The notes under the pieces were generated by a model. That model was not told the DNA's origin, searched no databases, and saw only the letters and a program-made list of their open reading frames with translations. The position numbers and the translations under genes are program-made. Shown here one piece after another: positions 33,744 to 44,774 of a DNA stretch of 64,000 nt; the stretch's first letter is position 1, and each line of letters begins with the position of its first letter. Source of the DNA: Saccharothrix sp. NRRL B-16348 (lineage in GTDB: Bacteria; Actinomycetota; Actinomycetes; Mycobacteriales; Pseudonocardiaceae); assembly GCF_001280085.1 (NCBI RefSeq), contig NZ_LGED01000269.1:1-64000 (forward strand). Direction: 5' to 3'.

Positions 33744-34379
33744 GTGGACTGGCACGGGTGGCACGCCGACTACGACCGCCCGGACTCGGGGCTCGCGCGA
33801 AGGCTGCGGGCCGTCCAGGCGCAGGTCCGGGCCGCGTTGGACGACCGCCCGCCCGGGCCGCTGCGGGTGCTCAGCCTGTGCGCCGGCCAGGGCCGTGACC
33901 TGCTGGAAGTGCTCGTCGACCACCCCCGCCGCCACGACGTCCGCGCGCGTCTCGTCGAGCTGGACCCGCGCAACGCGGCGATCGCCGAGGCGACGTCTCG
34001 GGCGGCCGGCCTGACCGGGGTGGAGGTGCTGACGGCCGACGCCTCGCTCACCGACCACTACCGCGACCTGGCCCCGGCGGACCTCGTGCTGGTCTGCGGC
34101 GTGTTCGGCAACATCAGCGACGAGGACGTCGAGCGGACCGTCGACCACTGCGCCCAACTGTGCCGGACGGGCGGCACCGTCATCTGGACCCGCCACCGCG
34201 GCGCCCCTGACCTCGTGCCGCTGATCTGCGACTGGTTCGAGGACCGCGGCTTCACCCGCCACTGGCTGTCCGCCCCTGACGCTGGCTTCGGCGTCGGCGC
34301 CCACCGCTTCCACGCCACCCCACGACCACTGGCCGTGGGCGCGCGCATGTTCACGTTCGTCGGGAACCCCGACGACTGA
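33744..34379 (+). CDS. SAM-dependent methyltransferase
   Basis: A 211-residue class I methyltransferase with SAM motif LRVLSLCAGQGRDLLEVL near residue 40, acidic motif RLVELDPRNAAIAE near 72 and ADLVLVCGVFGNISDEDVER near 115. GTG 33744 gives MDWHGWHADYDRP; no Met is available nearby. Substrate unknown. Its last 60 nt recur in diverged form at 35687-35744, beyond the broken gene that follows. Confidence 0.8.
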   Translation: MDWHGWHADYDRPDSGLARRLRAVQAQVRAALDDRPPGPLRVLSLCAGQGRDLLEVLVDHPRRHDVRARLVELDPRNAAIAEATSRAAGLTGVEVLTADASLTDHYRDLAPADLVLVCGVFGNISDEDVERTVDHCAQLCRTGGTVIWTRHRGAPDLVPLICDWFEDRGFTRHWLSAPDAGFGVGAHRFHATPRPLAVGARMFTFVGNPDD

Positions 34380-34383
34380 CCGA

Positions 34384-34399
34384 CGATCGCCTCGGCGAT
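34384..34399. terminator. Hairpin between the methyltransferase and the broken NTPase gene
   Basis: GATCGCC-TC-GGCGATC is a perfect 7-bp stem located between the two convergent 3' ends. Confidence 0.5.
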
Positions 34400-35640
34400 C
34401 AGCGGCTGACGTAGGAGAACCGCCGCACGTGCGGCACCCACGCCTGGAAGACGGCGAGGTTCAGCAGCGTGACCAGGTCGTGGTGCGCGAGTCCGCCTCG
34501 GACATCGGCTCCCCGTGGCGCGTCGAGCACGTCCGCTGCCGGCGAGGGCGCCGCGGCGGTGATCCCGAGCAGCACGACCACCGCCTGGAACTCGCCCGGC
34601 CGGTCCTGGTCGCCGAGGTCCCGGGTCGCGCGGATCATCCGGTAGACGTTGAGCAGCCGCTTCGCCGCACGCGGGGTGTCGACCAGCGGGCCGAGCGCGT
34701 CCAGGAACTCCAGCTCCGGCCCGGTCAGCGGTCGGGCCGGTGTCGCGGCACGTGGGGTGTCCAGCTGTGCCCCCGGTTCGACGGCCAGTCCCTCGGACGG
34801 CACTCGATCGTCCGACGCGGGTGACGGCGCGGGTGCCGGCCTGGCCACCGGCGCCTCGCTCTCGACCATGGACCGCAGGACCGAGCCCAGGTGGCCCTTG
34901 GCCATGCCGGGCAGCGTGAAGGGAATGTTGATGATCTTCTCGAGGTAGTCCTCCGGCAGGACCCGCCACGGTGACGCGGCGCTGTCGGCGTCGTGCAGGA
35001 CCCCCGCGTAGTGGCTGCGCAGGGAACCCACGAGCCAGCGCGGGTCGACGCCGACCACCACGACGAACAGATCCATCGCCAGGAGCAGGTGCACCCAGCA
35101 TCGACACGTACGTGCCCACGCCGAGCCGGTCGCGTTCCAGCGGGATGGGCTTCGCCGGGTCGACCAGGTCGCTGGACACCCCACCGGCCAACTCGTCGGA
35201 CCACGCCTCTTCCGCGCCACCCGGCTCGCCGTCGCTCGACTCCCCGATCTCCGCGTGCGGCGCCCGCCTCGCGGGTTCGACCCCGGGATGACCGCCCTCG
35301 AGCCACCGGCGCTCGACCGCCTCGACGGTGTCGGCGTGCCGGCCGAACAGCACGACCCGGCGCAACTGCCGCCGAACGGGCGATCGCAGCGCCTCCACCA
35401 CCGCCGGCACGGCGACCGCGGAGACCTCCTCCGCGGAAAGGCCGAGTGCACCCGTGGCGAGCAGGGGAATTGCGACACCGGTCGCCCCGGCGCGAGCGGC
35501 CGCGACCACGGCTGCCCGCGTCGCCTCCCGAACGCTCTCCAGGGTCACGGCACCACGATCGCCGTGTGGCGAGACCAGCACGACGAAGCTCAGAGAACCC
35601 ACACCCACGCGGCTGGATGGTCCTGGGGTTCGAGGCCGGG
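34399..35640 (-). pseudogene. Broken macro-domain/KAP P-loop NTPase gene
   Basis: Two frames carry protein-like sequence. The 5' part (about 35,610-35,090) reads as the C-terminal half of a macro domain (ATGVAIPLLATGALGLSAEE, RRVVLFGRHADTVEAVERRW), then a linker ending DRLGVGTYVSML. The 3' part (about 35,095-34,399), in another frame, reads DLFVVVVGVDPRWLVGSLRS, then WRVLPEDYLEKIINIPFTLP and TPRAAKRLLNVYRMIRATRD, typical of the post-Walker-A part of KAP NTPases. The Walker A region and the macro N-terminus are missing, implying an internal deletion and 5' truncation. KAP and macro proteins often occur in phage-defence loci. Confidence 0.7.
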
Positions 35641-35686
35641 ATGTTGCCCAGCTCGACCTCGTCGACCGCCGGGAGCCGCTGCGCCC

Positions 35687-35744
35687 CCACGGCCGCTGCC
35701 GGCGGGGGAGCATGTTCACCTTCTTCGGGGACACCTACGACTGA
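35687..35744 (+). pseudogene. Orphan methyltransferase 3' end
   Basis: ATGTTCACCTTCTTCGGGG and the following bases to TGA 35742-35744 give MFTFFGDTYD, against MFTFVGNPDD at the end of the intact gene. The preceding bases encode PRPLPAGE, against PRPLAVGA, after a 2-nt gap. No start or upstream homology is clear. Confidence 0.6.
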
Positions 35745-35801
35745 CGGGGCAGAGGGCAGCACGCCCTCCACCCCGCCGACGCTACGCAGCGTCCCCGCCA
35801 G

Positions 35802-35861
35802 GCTTCGCAGGAGTCCCCGCCAAGGGGACCCCTGCTTTTATTCTGCCGGCGGGGTCCGACA
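35802..35861. repeat. 60-bp dispersed repeat, copy 1
   Basis: Similar to 51511-51571, sharing GTCCCCGCCAAGGGGA, ATTCT, CCG and GGTCCGACA blocks in the same order and orientation. It lies 58 bp beyond the orphan methyltransferase 3' end. Confidence 0.7.
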
Positions 35862-35872
35862 ATTTCGGGTCC

Positions 35873-36145
35873 CTACTCCGACGCTTCCTCTTCGTCACGC
35901 AGCTCGGCGATCGTCGCCAGCACGTCCGCCGCCTCCGTCACCGGCAGCAGCGGCTCGACCACGGCGGTCACGCCGCGGCTCGCGGCCAGCACCTCCTCGG
36001 CCAGCCGCACGGCGTCGTCACGCTCGTAAGGCCCGCACACGAACGACGCCCACTCCTCCCCCGCCGACGCCTCGAACGTGATGGCCCACGGCAGGCCCTC
36101 CACGTCCGTGTCATCATCGGGCTCGTACACGATCACCCCAGCCAT
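35873..36145 (-). CDS. Small hypothetical protein of the uppS operon
   Basis: A 90-residue acidic protein (MAGVIVYEPDDDTDVEGLPW, DDAVRLAEEVLAASRGVTAV). Its ATG overlaps the stop of the upstream gene by one base. Probably soluble alpha/beta; no family assigned. Last gene of the leftward operon beginning with era or recO. Confidence 0.65.
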   Translation of the reverse strand: MAGVIVYEPDDDTDVEGLPWAITFEASAGEEWASFVCGPYERDDAVRLAEEVLAASRGVTAVVEPLLPVTEAADVLATIAELRDEEEASE

Positions 36146-36573
36146 CAGGCACCGTCCCCGGTTCCGGCCAGCAGCTCGTTGCGCAGCTGCGAAGCAGTGG
36201 ACACGACCAACATCAGCAGCGTGCTCAACGGCTCCGGCTTCAGCCCTTCGGCCGGGAACGCGTAGCGCAACGTCACATCCATCCCGCGCTCGGTGTGCAC
36301 CACGCCGAGCGTGCCGAACAGGCCCTGACCGGCGCGTTCCGCGGCGGACACGGCGAGGTCGCGGTCTTCCGGCAGGTCCCACGCCACCACGCAGGTCAGG
36401 CTGAGCACGGTCAGGCCCTCGGCCAGCCGCATCGCCTGCACCGCGCACGGCACCTCGGCGTGCTGGAAGCTCAGCGCGCCGTCGTCGTCGACGTGCACCT
36501 CGTGGAACATCTCCAACGCCTCACGGGCCGCGGTGAGCAGCTCCGCGGTCACCTTGGCGTCCTCGTCGGTCAC
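36145..36573 (-). CDS. YbjN/T3SS-chaperone-fold protein (Rv2360c position)
   Basis: A 142-residue protein with an alpha/beta layout typical of YbjN-like proteins (SFQHAEVPCAVQAMRLAEGL, LTCVVAWDLPEDRDLAVSAA, LRYAFPAEGLKPEPLSTLLM). The position between uppS and zur matches M. tuberculosis Rv2360c. GTG 36573; 1 bp after the uppS stop. Family call is tentative; function unknown. Confidence 0.6.
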   Translation of the reverse strand: MTDEDAKVTAELLTAAREALEMFHEVHVDDDGALSFQHAEVPCAVQAMRLAEGLTVLSLTCVVAWDLPEDRDLAVSAAERAGQGLFGTLGVVHTERGMDVTLRYAFPAEGLKPEPLSTLLMLVVSTASQLRNELLAGTGDGA

Positions 36574-37392
36574 TTAAGAATCCTCCACGTCGGGCTTGTC
36601 AACGGCGCCTCCGAAGCGCCGGTCGCGCATGGCGTACGCCTCGCAGGCGCGCCACAGGTCCAGCCGGTCGAAGTCCGGCCACAGGATGTCCTGGAACACC
36701 AGCTCCGCGTACGCCGACTGCCACAGCAGGAAGTTCGACGTGCGCTGCTCCCCCGACGGCCGGATGAACAGGTCCACGTCCGGCATGTCGGGCTGGTACA
36801 TGTGCTTGGCGAGGGTGCGCTCGTCGACCTTCTCCGGGTTGATCTTGCCGGCCGCGACCAGCCGGGCGATCTCCCGCGCCGCGTCGCCGACCTCGGCCCG
36901 CCCGCCGTAGTTGATGCACATCGCCAGGTTCAGCACGGTGTTGTCCTTCGTGCGCTCCTCGGCGACCTCGAGCTCCTTGATGACGCTGCGCCACAGCCTC
37001 GGCCGGCGTCCCGCCCACCGCACCCGCACACCGAGTTCGTCCAGCTCGTCGGTGCGGTGGTGGATCACGTCACGGCTGAAGCCCATGAGGAAGCGGACCT
37101 CCTCCGGGCTGCGCCGCCAGTTCTCGGTGGAGAACGCGTACAGCGACAGCCACTTCACGCCCATCTCGATCGCACCCTTGGCCGCCTCCACCACGACGGC
37201 CTCGCCGCGCTTGTGCCCCTCGATCCGGGACAGGCCGCGCTGGTTGGCCCACCGGCCGTTGCCGTCCATCACGATCGCGATGTGCCGCGGCACGAGGTCG
37301 GTGGGCAGCACCGGCGGCGTCGCGCCGGTGGGGTGCGGTTCCGGGGGTCGGGGAACGCGCTGGACGCGCTCAACCCGCCGTCGGCGGAGCAT
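36574..37392 (-). CDS. uppS: Isoprenyl diphosphate synthase (cis-prenyltransferase)
   Basis: A 272-residue UppS-family enzyme that condenses isopentenyl diphosphate to make polyprenyl carriers for cell-wall synthesis. Signatures are [20 protein letters not shown] (catalytic Asp, near residue 43), [17 protein letters not shown] near 88 and [20 protein letters not shown] near 215. Homologue of M. tuberculosis Rv2361c. The first 35 residues are variable and basic. Confidence 0.95.
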   Translation of the reverse strand: MLRRRRVERVQRVPRPPEPHPTGATPPVLPTDLVPRHIAIVMDGNGRWANQRGLSRIEGHKRGEAVVVEAAKGAIEMGVKWLSLYAFSTENWRRSPEEVRFLMGFSRDVIHHRTDELDELGVRVRWAGRRPRLWRSVIKELEVAEERTKDNTVLNLAMCINYGGRAEVGDAAREIARLVAAGKINPEKVDERTLAKHMYQPDMPDVDLFIRPSGEQRTSNFLLWQSAYAELVFQDILWPDFDRLDLWRACEAYAMRDRRFGGAVDKPDVEDS

Positions 37393-37458
37393 GGCTGTCC
37401 TCTCAGGGGATGTGCTGCGGAGGGGGTTTCGGGAGGTTCTCGTGCGGCAGGGCGGACT

Positions 37459-38211
37459 CTAACCTTCGGTCGGCTGCGCCTTTCTCTCGACCAACGGCAG
37501 CGAGCGCAGCTGCCGCTCCAGGTGCCACTGCAGGTGCGCGGCGACCAGGCCGCTCGCGTCGCGCCGGGCGCCGGTGGGGATGCCGTCCACCTCGTCCCAC
37601 CGGCCGTGCAGCAGCGCGGCGAGCAGGCGCAACGTGTCGGTGGACGGCGTGGCGCTGCCCGGCGGGCGGCACCGCGGGCACACCATGCCGCCCGCGTGCA
37701 CGTTGAACGCCTTGTGCGGGCCGGGGTCGGCGCAGCGGGCGCACTCGTCGACCGCGGGGGCCCAGCCCGCGAACGCCATCGCCCGCATCAGGAAGGCGTC
37801 GAGGATGAGCGAGGCGTCCCGCTCCTTGGCCGCCAGCGCCCGCAACGCGCCCGCGACCAGCAGGTACAGCCGCAGGGCGGGTTCGCCTTCCTCGGCGGTG
37901 AGCCGGTCGGCGGTCTCCAGCACCGCGCACCCCGCCGTGTAGCGCTGGTAGTCGTCCACCAGCACCACGCCGAACGCGTCCAGCGTCTCCACCTGCGTGA
38001 TCACGTCCAGCGACCGGCCGGGGTAGAACTGCACGTCGACGTGCCCGAACGGCTCCAGCCGCGCGCCGAACCGCGACGACGTGCGGCGCACGCCCTTGGC
38101 CACCGCGCGCACCTTGCCGTGCCTCTGGGTGAGCAGCGTGATGATCCGGTCGGCCTCGCCGAGCTTCTGCACCCGCAGGACCACGCCGGTGTCGCGGTAG
38201 AGGTTCGCCAC
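37459..38211 (-). CDS. recO: DNA repair protein RecO
   Basis: A 250-residue RecO with an N-terminal OB fold (LYRDTGVVLRVQKLGEADRI), a helical core and a four-Cys zinc motif, CARCADPG ... CPRCRPPG, near residues 155-190. RecO loads RecA with RecR at gaps. GTG 38211. It sits between era and uppS as in other actinobacteria. Confidence 0.94.
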   Translation of the reverse strand: MANLYRDTGVVLRVQKLGEADRIITLLTQRHGKVRAVAKGVRRTSSRFGARLEPFGHVDVQFYPGRSLDVITQVETLDAFGVVLVDDYQRYTAGCAVLETADRLTAEEGEPALRLYLLVAGALRALAAKERDASLILDAFLMRAMAFAGWAPAVDECARCADPGPHKAFNVHAGGMVCPRCRPPGSATPSTDTLRLLAALLHGRWDEVDGIPTGARRDASGLVAAHLQWHLERQLRSLPLVERKAQPTEG

Positions 38212-38223
38212 CTTCGCCAGTCC

Positions 38224-39120
38224 CTAGAAGCCCAGTCTGCGCAGCTGCTTCGGGTCGCGCTGCCAGTCCTTGGCGATCTTGATGTGCAGGTCGAGGTACA
38301 CGCGGGTGCCGAGCAGCTTCTCGATGTGCCTGCGGGACGTGATGCCGACCTGTTTGAGGCGTTCGCCGCGGTGGCCCAGGATGATCGCCTTCTGGCTCGG
38401 CCGTTCCACGAACACGTTGGCGTGGATGTCCACCAGGTCGTCACGCCCCTCGCGGGGCAGCATCTCCTCGACGACGACCGCGATCGAGTGCGGCAGCTCG
38501 TCCCGCACGCCCTCCAGCGCGGCCTCCCGGATCAGCTCGGCGACCAGGGTCAGCTCCGGCTCGTCGGTCAGCTCGCCGTCCGGGTACAGCGGCGGGCCCT
38601 CGGGGAGCTTGCCCAGCACCAGGTCGGCGAGGGCGTCGACCTGGTAGCCGTTCACCGCGGACACCGGGATCAGGTCGGCGAAGTCCATCACCTTCTGCAG
38701 CGCGAGCAGCTGCTCGGCCACCTGCTGCTGGCCGACCAGGTCGGTCTTGGTGACGATGCCGATCACCGGGGTGCGCTTGGCGATCTTCTCCAGCTCGGCG
38801 GCGATGAACTTGTCGCCGGGGCCGACCTTCTGGTCGGCGGGCACGCAGAACCCGACGACGTCCACCTCGGTCCACGTCTCGCGCACCAGGTCGTTGAGGC
38901 GCTGGCCGAGCAGCGTGCGCGGCCGGTGCAGGCCGGGGGTGTCCACGAGGACCAGCTGGCCGTCCTCGCGGTGCACGATGCCCCGGATGGTGTGCCGGGT
39001 GGTCTGCGGCTTGCTCGACGTGATCGCGACCTTGGTCCCGACCAGCGCGTTGGTCAACGTCGACTTGCCTGCGTTGGGGCGGCCGACGAAGCACGCGAAC
39101 CCGGAACGGTAACCATCCAT
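38224..39120 (-). CDS. era: GTPase Era
   Basis: A 298-residue Era with G1 GRPNAGKSTLTNALVG (about 11-26), G3 VDTPGLHRPRTLLGQ near 60, G4 TKTD near 127 and a C-terminal KH domain that binds 16S rRNA (ILGHRGERLKQVGITSRRHI). Assists 30S subunit maturation. Gap of 12 bp to recO. Confidence 0.96.
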   Translation of the reverse strand: MDGYRSGFACFVGRPNAGKSTLTNALVGTKVAITSSKPQTTRHTIRGIVHREDGQLVLVDTPGLHRPRTLLGQRLNDLVRETWTEVDVVGFCVPADQKVGPGDKFIAAELEKIAKRTPVIGIVTKTDLVGQQQVAEQLLALQKVMDFADLIPVSAVNGYQVDALADLVLGKLPEGPPLYPDGELTDEPELTLVAELIREAALEGVRDELPHSIAVVVEEMLPREGRDDLVDIHANVFVERPSQKAIILGHRGERLKQVGITSRRHIEKLLGTRVYLDLHIKIAKDWQRDPKQLRRLGF

Positions 39121-39369
39121 CCGTCCATTGTCCCCGCACCCGCCGGCCGCGCCGCGTCAGCCCTAGTCAGTCGTGGTCGACCCCCGTCGAACCGCTCGTG
39201 GGGCGGCGCGGACGACGGTGCCCGGTGGCCGGACGACCGGCAGGTTCGGACGGTGCTCATGGACGACGTGATGCACCCTTCTGGGGCTATGCGCTAACCC
39301 ATTCGAAGGATGCGGCACGACTCGGCGTGACGAGGGAGCCCGCCCGAGCACGACCGTTGGAGGTGGAAG

Positions 39370-40257
39370 ATGACGACGAAGGAAGAACTCGCACGCTTGG
39401 ACGACGCGGGCATCGCGTCCTGGGACCGGCACGACGCCGACGCGTTCGTCGACCTGTTCGCCGACAGCTTCGAATGGGTGGACGACACCCAGCCCGCGCC
39501 GATGCACAGCCGCGACGAGGCGCTGCGGTACTCCCGGTCGTGGTTCACCGCGTTCCCGGACCTGCACCTGCGCGAGACCAACCGGATCATCGGCGACGAC
39601 TCGATCGCCTCGGAGGTCGAGTTGACCGGCACCAACCGGGGCCCGCTGACCGTCGGCGACCGGCAGATCCCCCCGACCGGCCGGAAGATCTCAAGCCGGG
39701 CCACGGTGTTCATCCGGACCGAGAACGGCAAGATCAGGGAGTTCCACACCCACCCCGACGCCATGGGCATGATGGCCCAGCTCGGCGTAATCGACGGTCC
39801 CGCTCGCGAGGAGGCCGGCACTAGCAGGGAAGACCTCATGCGCCTGAACGACGAGCTGGTCGAGTCGTTCAACCGACGGGACGCGGACGCCTTCCTCGAC
39901 TCGATGGCGGACGACTTCGTGTGGATCGACGACGCCGCGCCGGAACCGATCCGCGACCGCGACACCGCACGCCGGTACATGCAGGGCTGGCTGACCGCGT
40001 TCCCGGACATGCGGATACGCGAGACCAACGTGGTCGTCGGCGACGACTCGGTGGCAGCCGAACAGGAGTTCACCGGCACCAACACCGGCGAACTGGACCT
40101 CGGCGGCGGCAACCGCGCCCCCGCGACCGGCCGGAAGATCACCATGCGCGGCTCGTCCTTCTTCCGGGCGCGCAACGGCAAGATCACCGAGTTCCACAGC
40201 TACGGCGACACCCTGGGCATGTTGTCGCAGCTCGGCCTGGCCGAACCACCCGCCTGA
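39370..40257 (+). CDS. Protein with two tandem SnoaL-like domains
   Basis: A 295-residue protein made of two similar halves of about 145 residues. Both halves show a D-A-D-A-F-x-D start (RHDADAFVDLFADSFEWVDD; RRDADAFLDSMADDFVWIDD), then W-x-TAFPD-x-x-x-RETN, a TGTN segment, ATGRK/PTGRK and G-K-I-x-EFH near the end. SnoaL/NTF2-like domains are cyclase, isomerase or binding folds. It is transcribed against the surrounding leftward housekeeping genes and interrupts the era-corC block. Confidence 0.8.
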   Translation: MTTKEELARLDDAGIASWDRHDADAFVDLFADSFEWVDDTQPAPMHSRDEALRYSRSWFTAFPDLHLRETNRIIGDDSIASEVELTGTNRGPLTVGDRQIPPTGRKISSRATVFIRTENGKIREFHTHPDAMGMMAQLGVIDGPAREEAGTSREDLMRLNDELVESFNRRDADAFLDSMADDFVWIDDAAPEPIRDRDTARRYMQGWLTAFPDMRIRETNVVVGDDSVAAEQEFTGTNTGELDLGGGNRAPATGRKITMRGSSFFRARNGKITEFHSYGDTLGMLSQLGLAEPPA

Positions 40258-40273
40258 ACCCGGTCGACCCGGG

Positions 40274-40612
40274 TCAACCCACCACGGTCTCCTGCACGGC
40301 GCCGGACGCGTCGGCGCGCAGCACCGGCGCGCCGGCGGTCAGGTCGCGGACCGCCGCCACGGAGTCGGCGTCCACCTCGGTCGAAGCGGTGACGACGGCT
40401 GCGGCTTCCAAGCCCTCCGCGCCGCTCGACACGGCCGCGGCGACGGCGGCCTGGAGGGCGGTGAGCTGGAGCGACGGCAACGCGACCGTGGTCGCCGCGT
40501 AGGTCCGGCCGTCGGTGTCACGCACCGCCGCGCCCTCCGCCGCACCCGTGCGAGCCCGCGCCGAGCGCGCCAGCGTGACGATCTTCTGGTCCTCGGGGTC
40601 GAGGTCACTCAC
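40274..40612 (-). CDS. Cytidine deaminase-like protein without the zinc site (Rv2365c type)
   Basis: A 112-residue protein shaped like the first part of a cytidine deaminase (ALPSLQLTALQAAVAAAVSS). It has no Cys or His residues, so the HAE and PCxxC zinc motifs are absent. A homologue occupies the same position in mycobacteria (Rv2365c). It overlaps corC by 8 bp. Probably not a deaminase. Confidence 0.65.
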   Translation of the reverse strand: MSDLDPEDQKIVTLARSARARTGAAEGAAVRDTDGRTYAATTVALPSLQLTALQAAVAAAVSSGAEGLEAAAVVTASTEVDADSVAAVRDLTAGAPVLRADASGAVQETVVG

Positions 40613-41903
40613 CGGTGGTCCCCTCGCTGTTGTCGCCGTTGTTCACCGGGCGCACGAGCACCGTCGTGATGCGCATCCGCCCGCGTTCATCCTTGCCGCC
40701 CTCGGCCCGCATCCGCAGGCCCGCGATCTCGGCTTCCGTGCCCGGCAGCGGCACGCGGCCCAGGCGCTGCGCCAGCAGGCCGCCGACCGTCTCCACCTCG
40801 TGGTCGTCCAGCTCCGTGCCGAACAACGCGTCCAGGTCGTCCACCGGCAGCCGCGCGCTGACCCGCACCGAACCGTCGGTGAGGTGCTCGACCGGCGGCC
40901 GGTCGTCGGTGTCGGACTCGTCGGTGATCTCGCCGACGATCTCCTCCAGGATGTCCTCGATGGTGAGCAGGCCGGCCGTGCCGCCGTACTCGTCCACCAC
41001 GACCGCCAGGTGGTTGCGCGACAGCTGCATCTCCCGCAGCAGGTCCGCGATCGGCTTCGAGTCCGGGATGAACGACGCCGGCTTCATCACGTCCGCCACC
41101 GACGTGCCGTTCGGCTCCTCGGCCAACGTCAGCCGCACCAGGTCCTTCAGGTTCACCACGCCGACGATGTCGTCCACGCTCTCCCCGATCACCGGCACCC
41201 GCGTGTACCCGGTGCGCAGCGACAGGGCCAATGCCTGGCGGATCGACTTGGTCTGCTCGATCCACACGATCTCGGTGCGCGGCACCATCACCTCACGCGC
41301 GATCGTGTCACCCAGCTCGAAGACCGAGTGGATCATCTCCCGCTCGCCCTCGTCCACGACGCCGCGTTCCTGCGCCATGTCGACCAGCTCGCGCAGCTCG
41401 ACCTCGGACGAGAACGGGCCCTCGCGGAAACCCTTGCCGGGCGTGATCGCGTTGCCGACCAGGATCAGCAGCTTGCTCAACGGGCCGAGCACGCGGCCGA
41501 GCACCCGGATCGGGCCGGCCGCGAGCAGGCTCACCGCGTACGGGTGCTGCCTGCCGAGCGTCCGCGGGCCCACGCCGACCAGCACGTACGACACCACGAG
41601 CATGCTCAGCCCGGCGACCAGCATCGCCACCCAGTCGGTGGCGATGAGGCCGAGGCACACCACGGTCACCAGCACCGTCGCCGCCAGCTCGCAGCCCAGG
41701 CGCAGCAACAGCAGCAGGTTCACGTGCCGCGGCCGGTCGGCCAGCAGCTGGATCAGGTGCCCCGTGCCCGCCCGGCCCTGCCGCTGCAACGCCTCGACGC
41801 GTGCCCGCGACACCGTGCCCAGCGCCGCGTCCACGCCCGCGAACGCGCCCGCCGACAACACCAACACCACGGCCAGCACCAGCAAGCCGGCGGAACCGCC
41901 CAT
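40605..41903 (-). CDS. corC: CNNM/CorC-family membrane transporter with CBS domains
   Basis: A 432-residue protein with an N-terminal DUF21/CNNM membrane domain (about 1-190), two CBS domains (about 205-330; MVPRTEIVWIEQTKSIRQAL, RNHLAVVVDEYGGTAGLLTI) and a C-terminal CorC/HlyC domain (about 345-420). The family is implicated in magnesium and cobalt efflux. It stands between ybeY and the Rv2365c homologue as in M. tuberculosis. Confidence 0.9.
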   Translation of the reverse strand: MGGSAGLLVLAVVLVLSAGAFAGVDAALGTVSRARVEALQRQGRAGTGHLIQLLADRPRHVNLLLLLRLGCELAATVLVTVVCLGLIATDWVAMLVAGLSMLVVSYVLVGVGPRTLGRQHPYAVSLLAAGPIRVLGRVLGPLSKLLILVGNAITPGKGFREGPFSSEVELRELVDMAQERGVVDEGEREMIHSVFELGDTIAREVMVPRTEIVWIEQTKSIRQALALSLRTGYTRVPVIGESVDDIVGVVNLKDLVRLTLAEEPNGTSVADVMKPASFIPDSKPIADLLREMQLSRNHLAVVVDEYGGTAGLLTIEDILEEIVGEITDESDTDDRPPVEHLTDGSVRVSARLPVDDLDALFGTELDDHEVETVGGLLAQRLGRVPLPGTEAEIAGLRMRAEGGKDERGRMRITTVLVRPVNNGDNSEGTTGE

Positions 41904-41916
41904 CAGCTCGACCGCC

Positions 41917-42471
41917 TCAGGCTGTCGGGTCGGGCCGGTCCGCGTCTTCCAGGCCGACCGCCCCGAGGAGCTTCGAGTCGGCCTCGCGCTGCGCCGACTT
42001 GCGCTCCGCCTCGGCCGCCGCGGTGCGGAAGTCGCCCAGGATGCGGTTCTGCAGCGTGAACATCTCCCGCTCCTCGGCAGGCTCCGCGTGGTCGTAGCCG
42101 AGCAGGTGCAGTACGCCGTGCACGGTCAGCAGGTGCAGCTCGTCCAGCAGGCTGTGGCCCGCCTTCTTCGCCTGGTCCTTGGCGAAGTCCGGGCACAGCA
42201 CGATGTCGCCGAGCAGCGCCGGGCCGAGACCCGCCGCGTCCGGTCGGCGCGCCGAGTCCAGCTCGTCCATCGGGAACGCCATCACGTCCGTCGGGCCGGG
42301 CAGGTCCATCCAGCGCTGGTGCAGGTCCGCCATCACGTCCAGCTCGACCAGCAGGACGGACAGCTCGGCCAACGGGCTGACGCCCATTCGGTCCAGGGCG
42401 AACCGGGCGGCGGCGACGATGGACGGCTCGTCCACGTTCACGCCCGACTCGTTCGCGATCTCGATGCTCAC
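41917..42471 (-). CDS. ybeY: Endoribonuclease YbeY
   Basis: A 184-residue YbeY with the zinc motif [11 protein letters not shown] near residue 118 and [16 protein letters not shown] near 58. Single-strand-specific RNase in 16S rRNA maturation and ribosome quality control. GTG 42471 gives [10 protein letters not shown]; it lies 5 bp after the phoH stop. The C-terminal 35 residues form a charged helical tail. Confidence 0.93.
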   Translation of the reverse strand: MSIEIANESGVNVDEPSIVAAARFALDRMGVSPLAELSVLLVELDVMADLHQRWMDLPGPTDVMAFPMDELDSARRPDAAGLGPALLGDIVLCPDFAKDQAKKAGHSLLDELHLLTVHGVLHLLGYDHAEPAEEREMFTLQNRILGDFRTAAAEAERKSAQREADSKLLGAVGLEDADRPDPTA

Positions 42472-42476
42472 GGCGC

Positions 42477-44633
<2,157 letters not shown>

Positions 44634-44774
44634 GTGGCTTTGGGCCCTCTTCCTGCGCGTTCGCGCCGTACTCGGGTGAATTCGACCTACCGGTTCCGAT
44701 GCTAGCCGCCACCACCGACACTCCGCACCGGAGTAAGGAACGGGTTGGACACGGCGTGTGTACTCACAGACGTG

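Larger units (their letters stand above)
34320..35744. mobile_element. Islet between two copies of the methyltransferase 3' end
   Basis: The methyltransferase ends at 34379. A related 3' end (35687-35744) occurs 1.3 kb later with its stop in register: 28 of the last 33 nt match and 10 of 12 match in the block starting CCACG, with a 2-nt gap between. The DNA between holds a broken leftward macro-domain/KAP NTPase gene convergent with the methyltransferase. This is the same architecture as the serpin islet, with more divergence. Confidence 0.65.
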
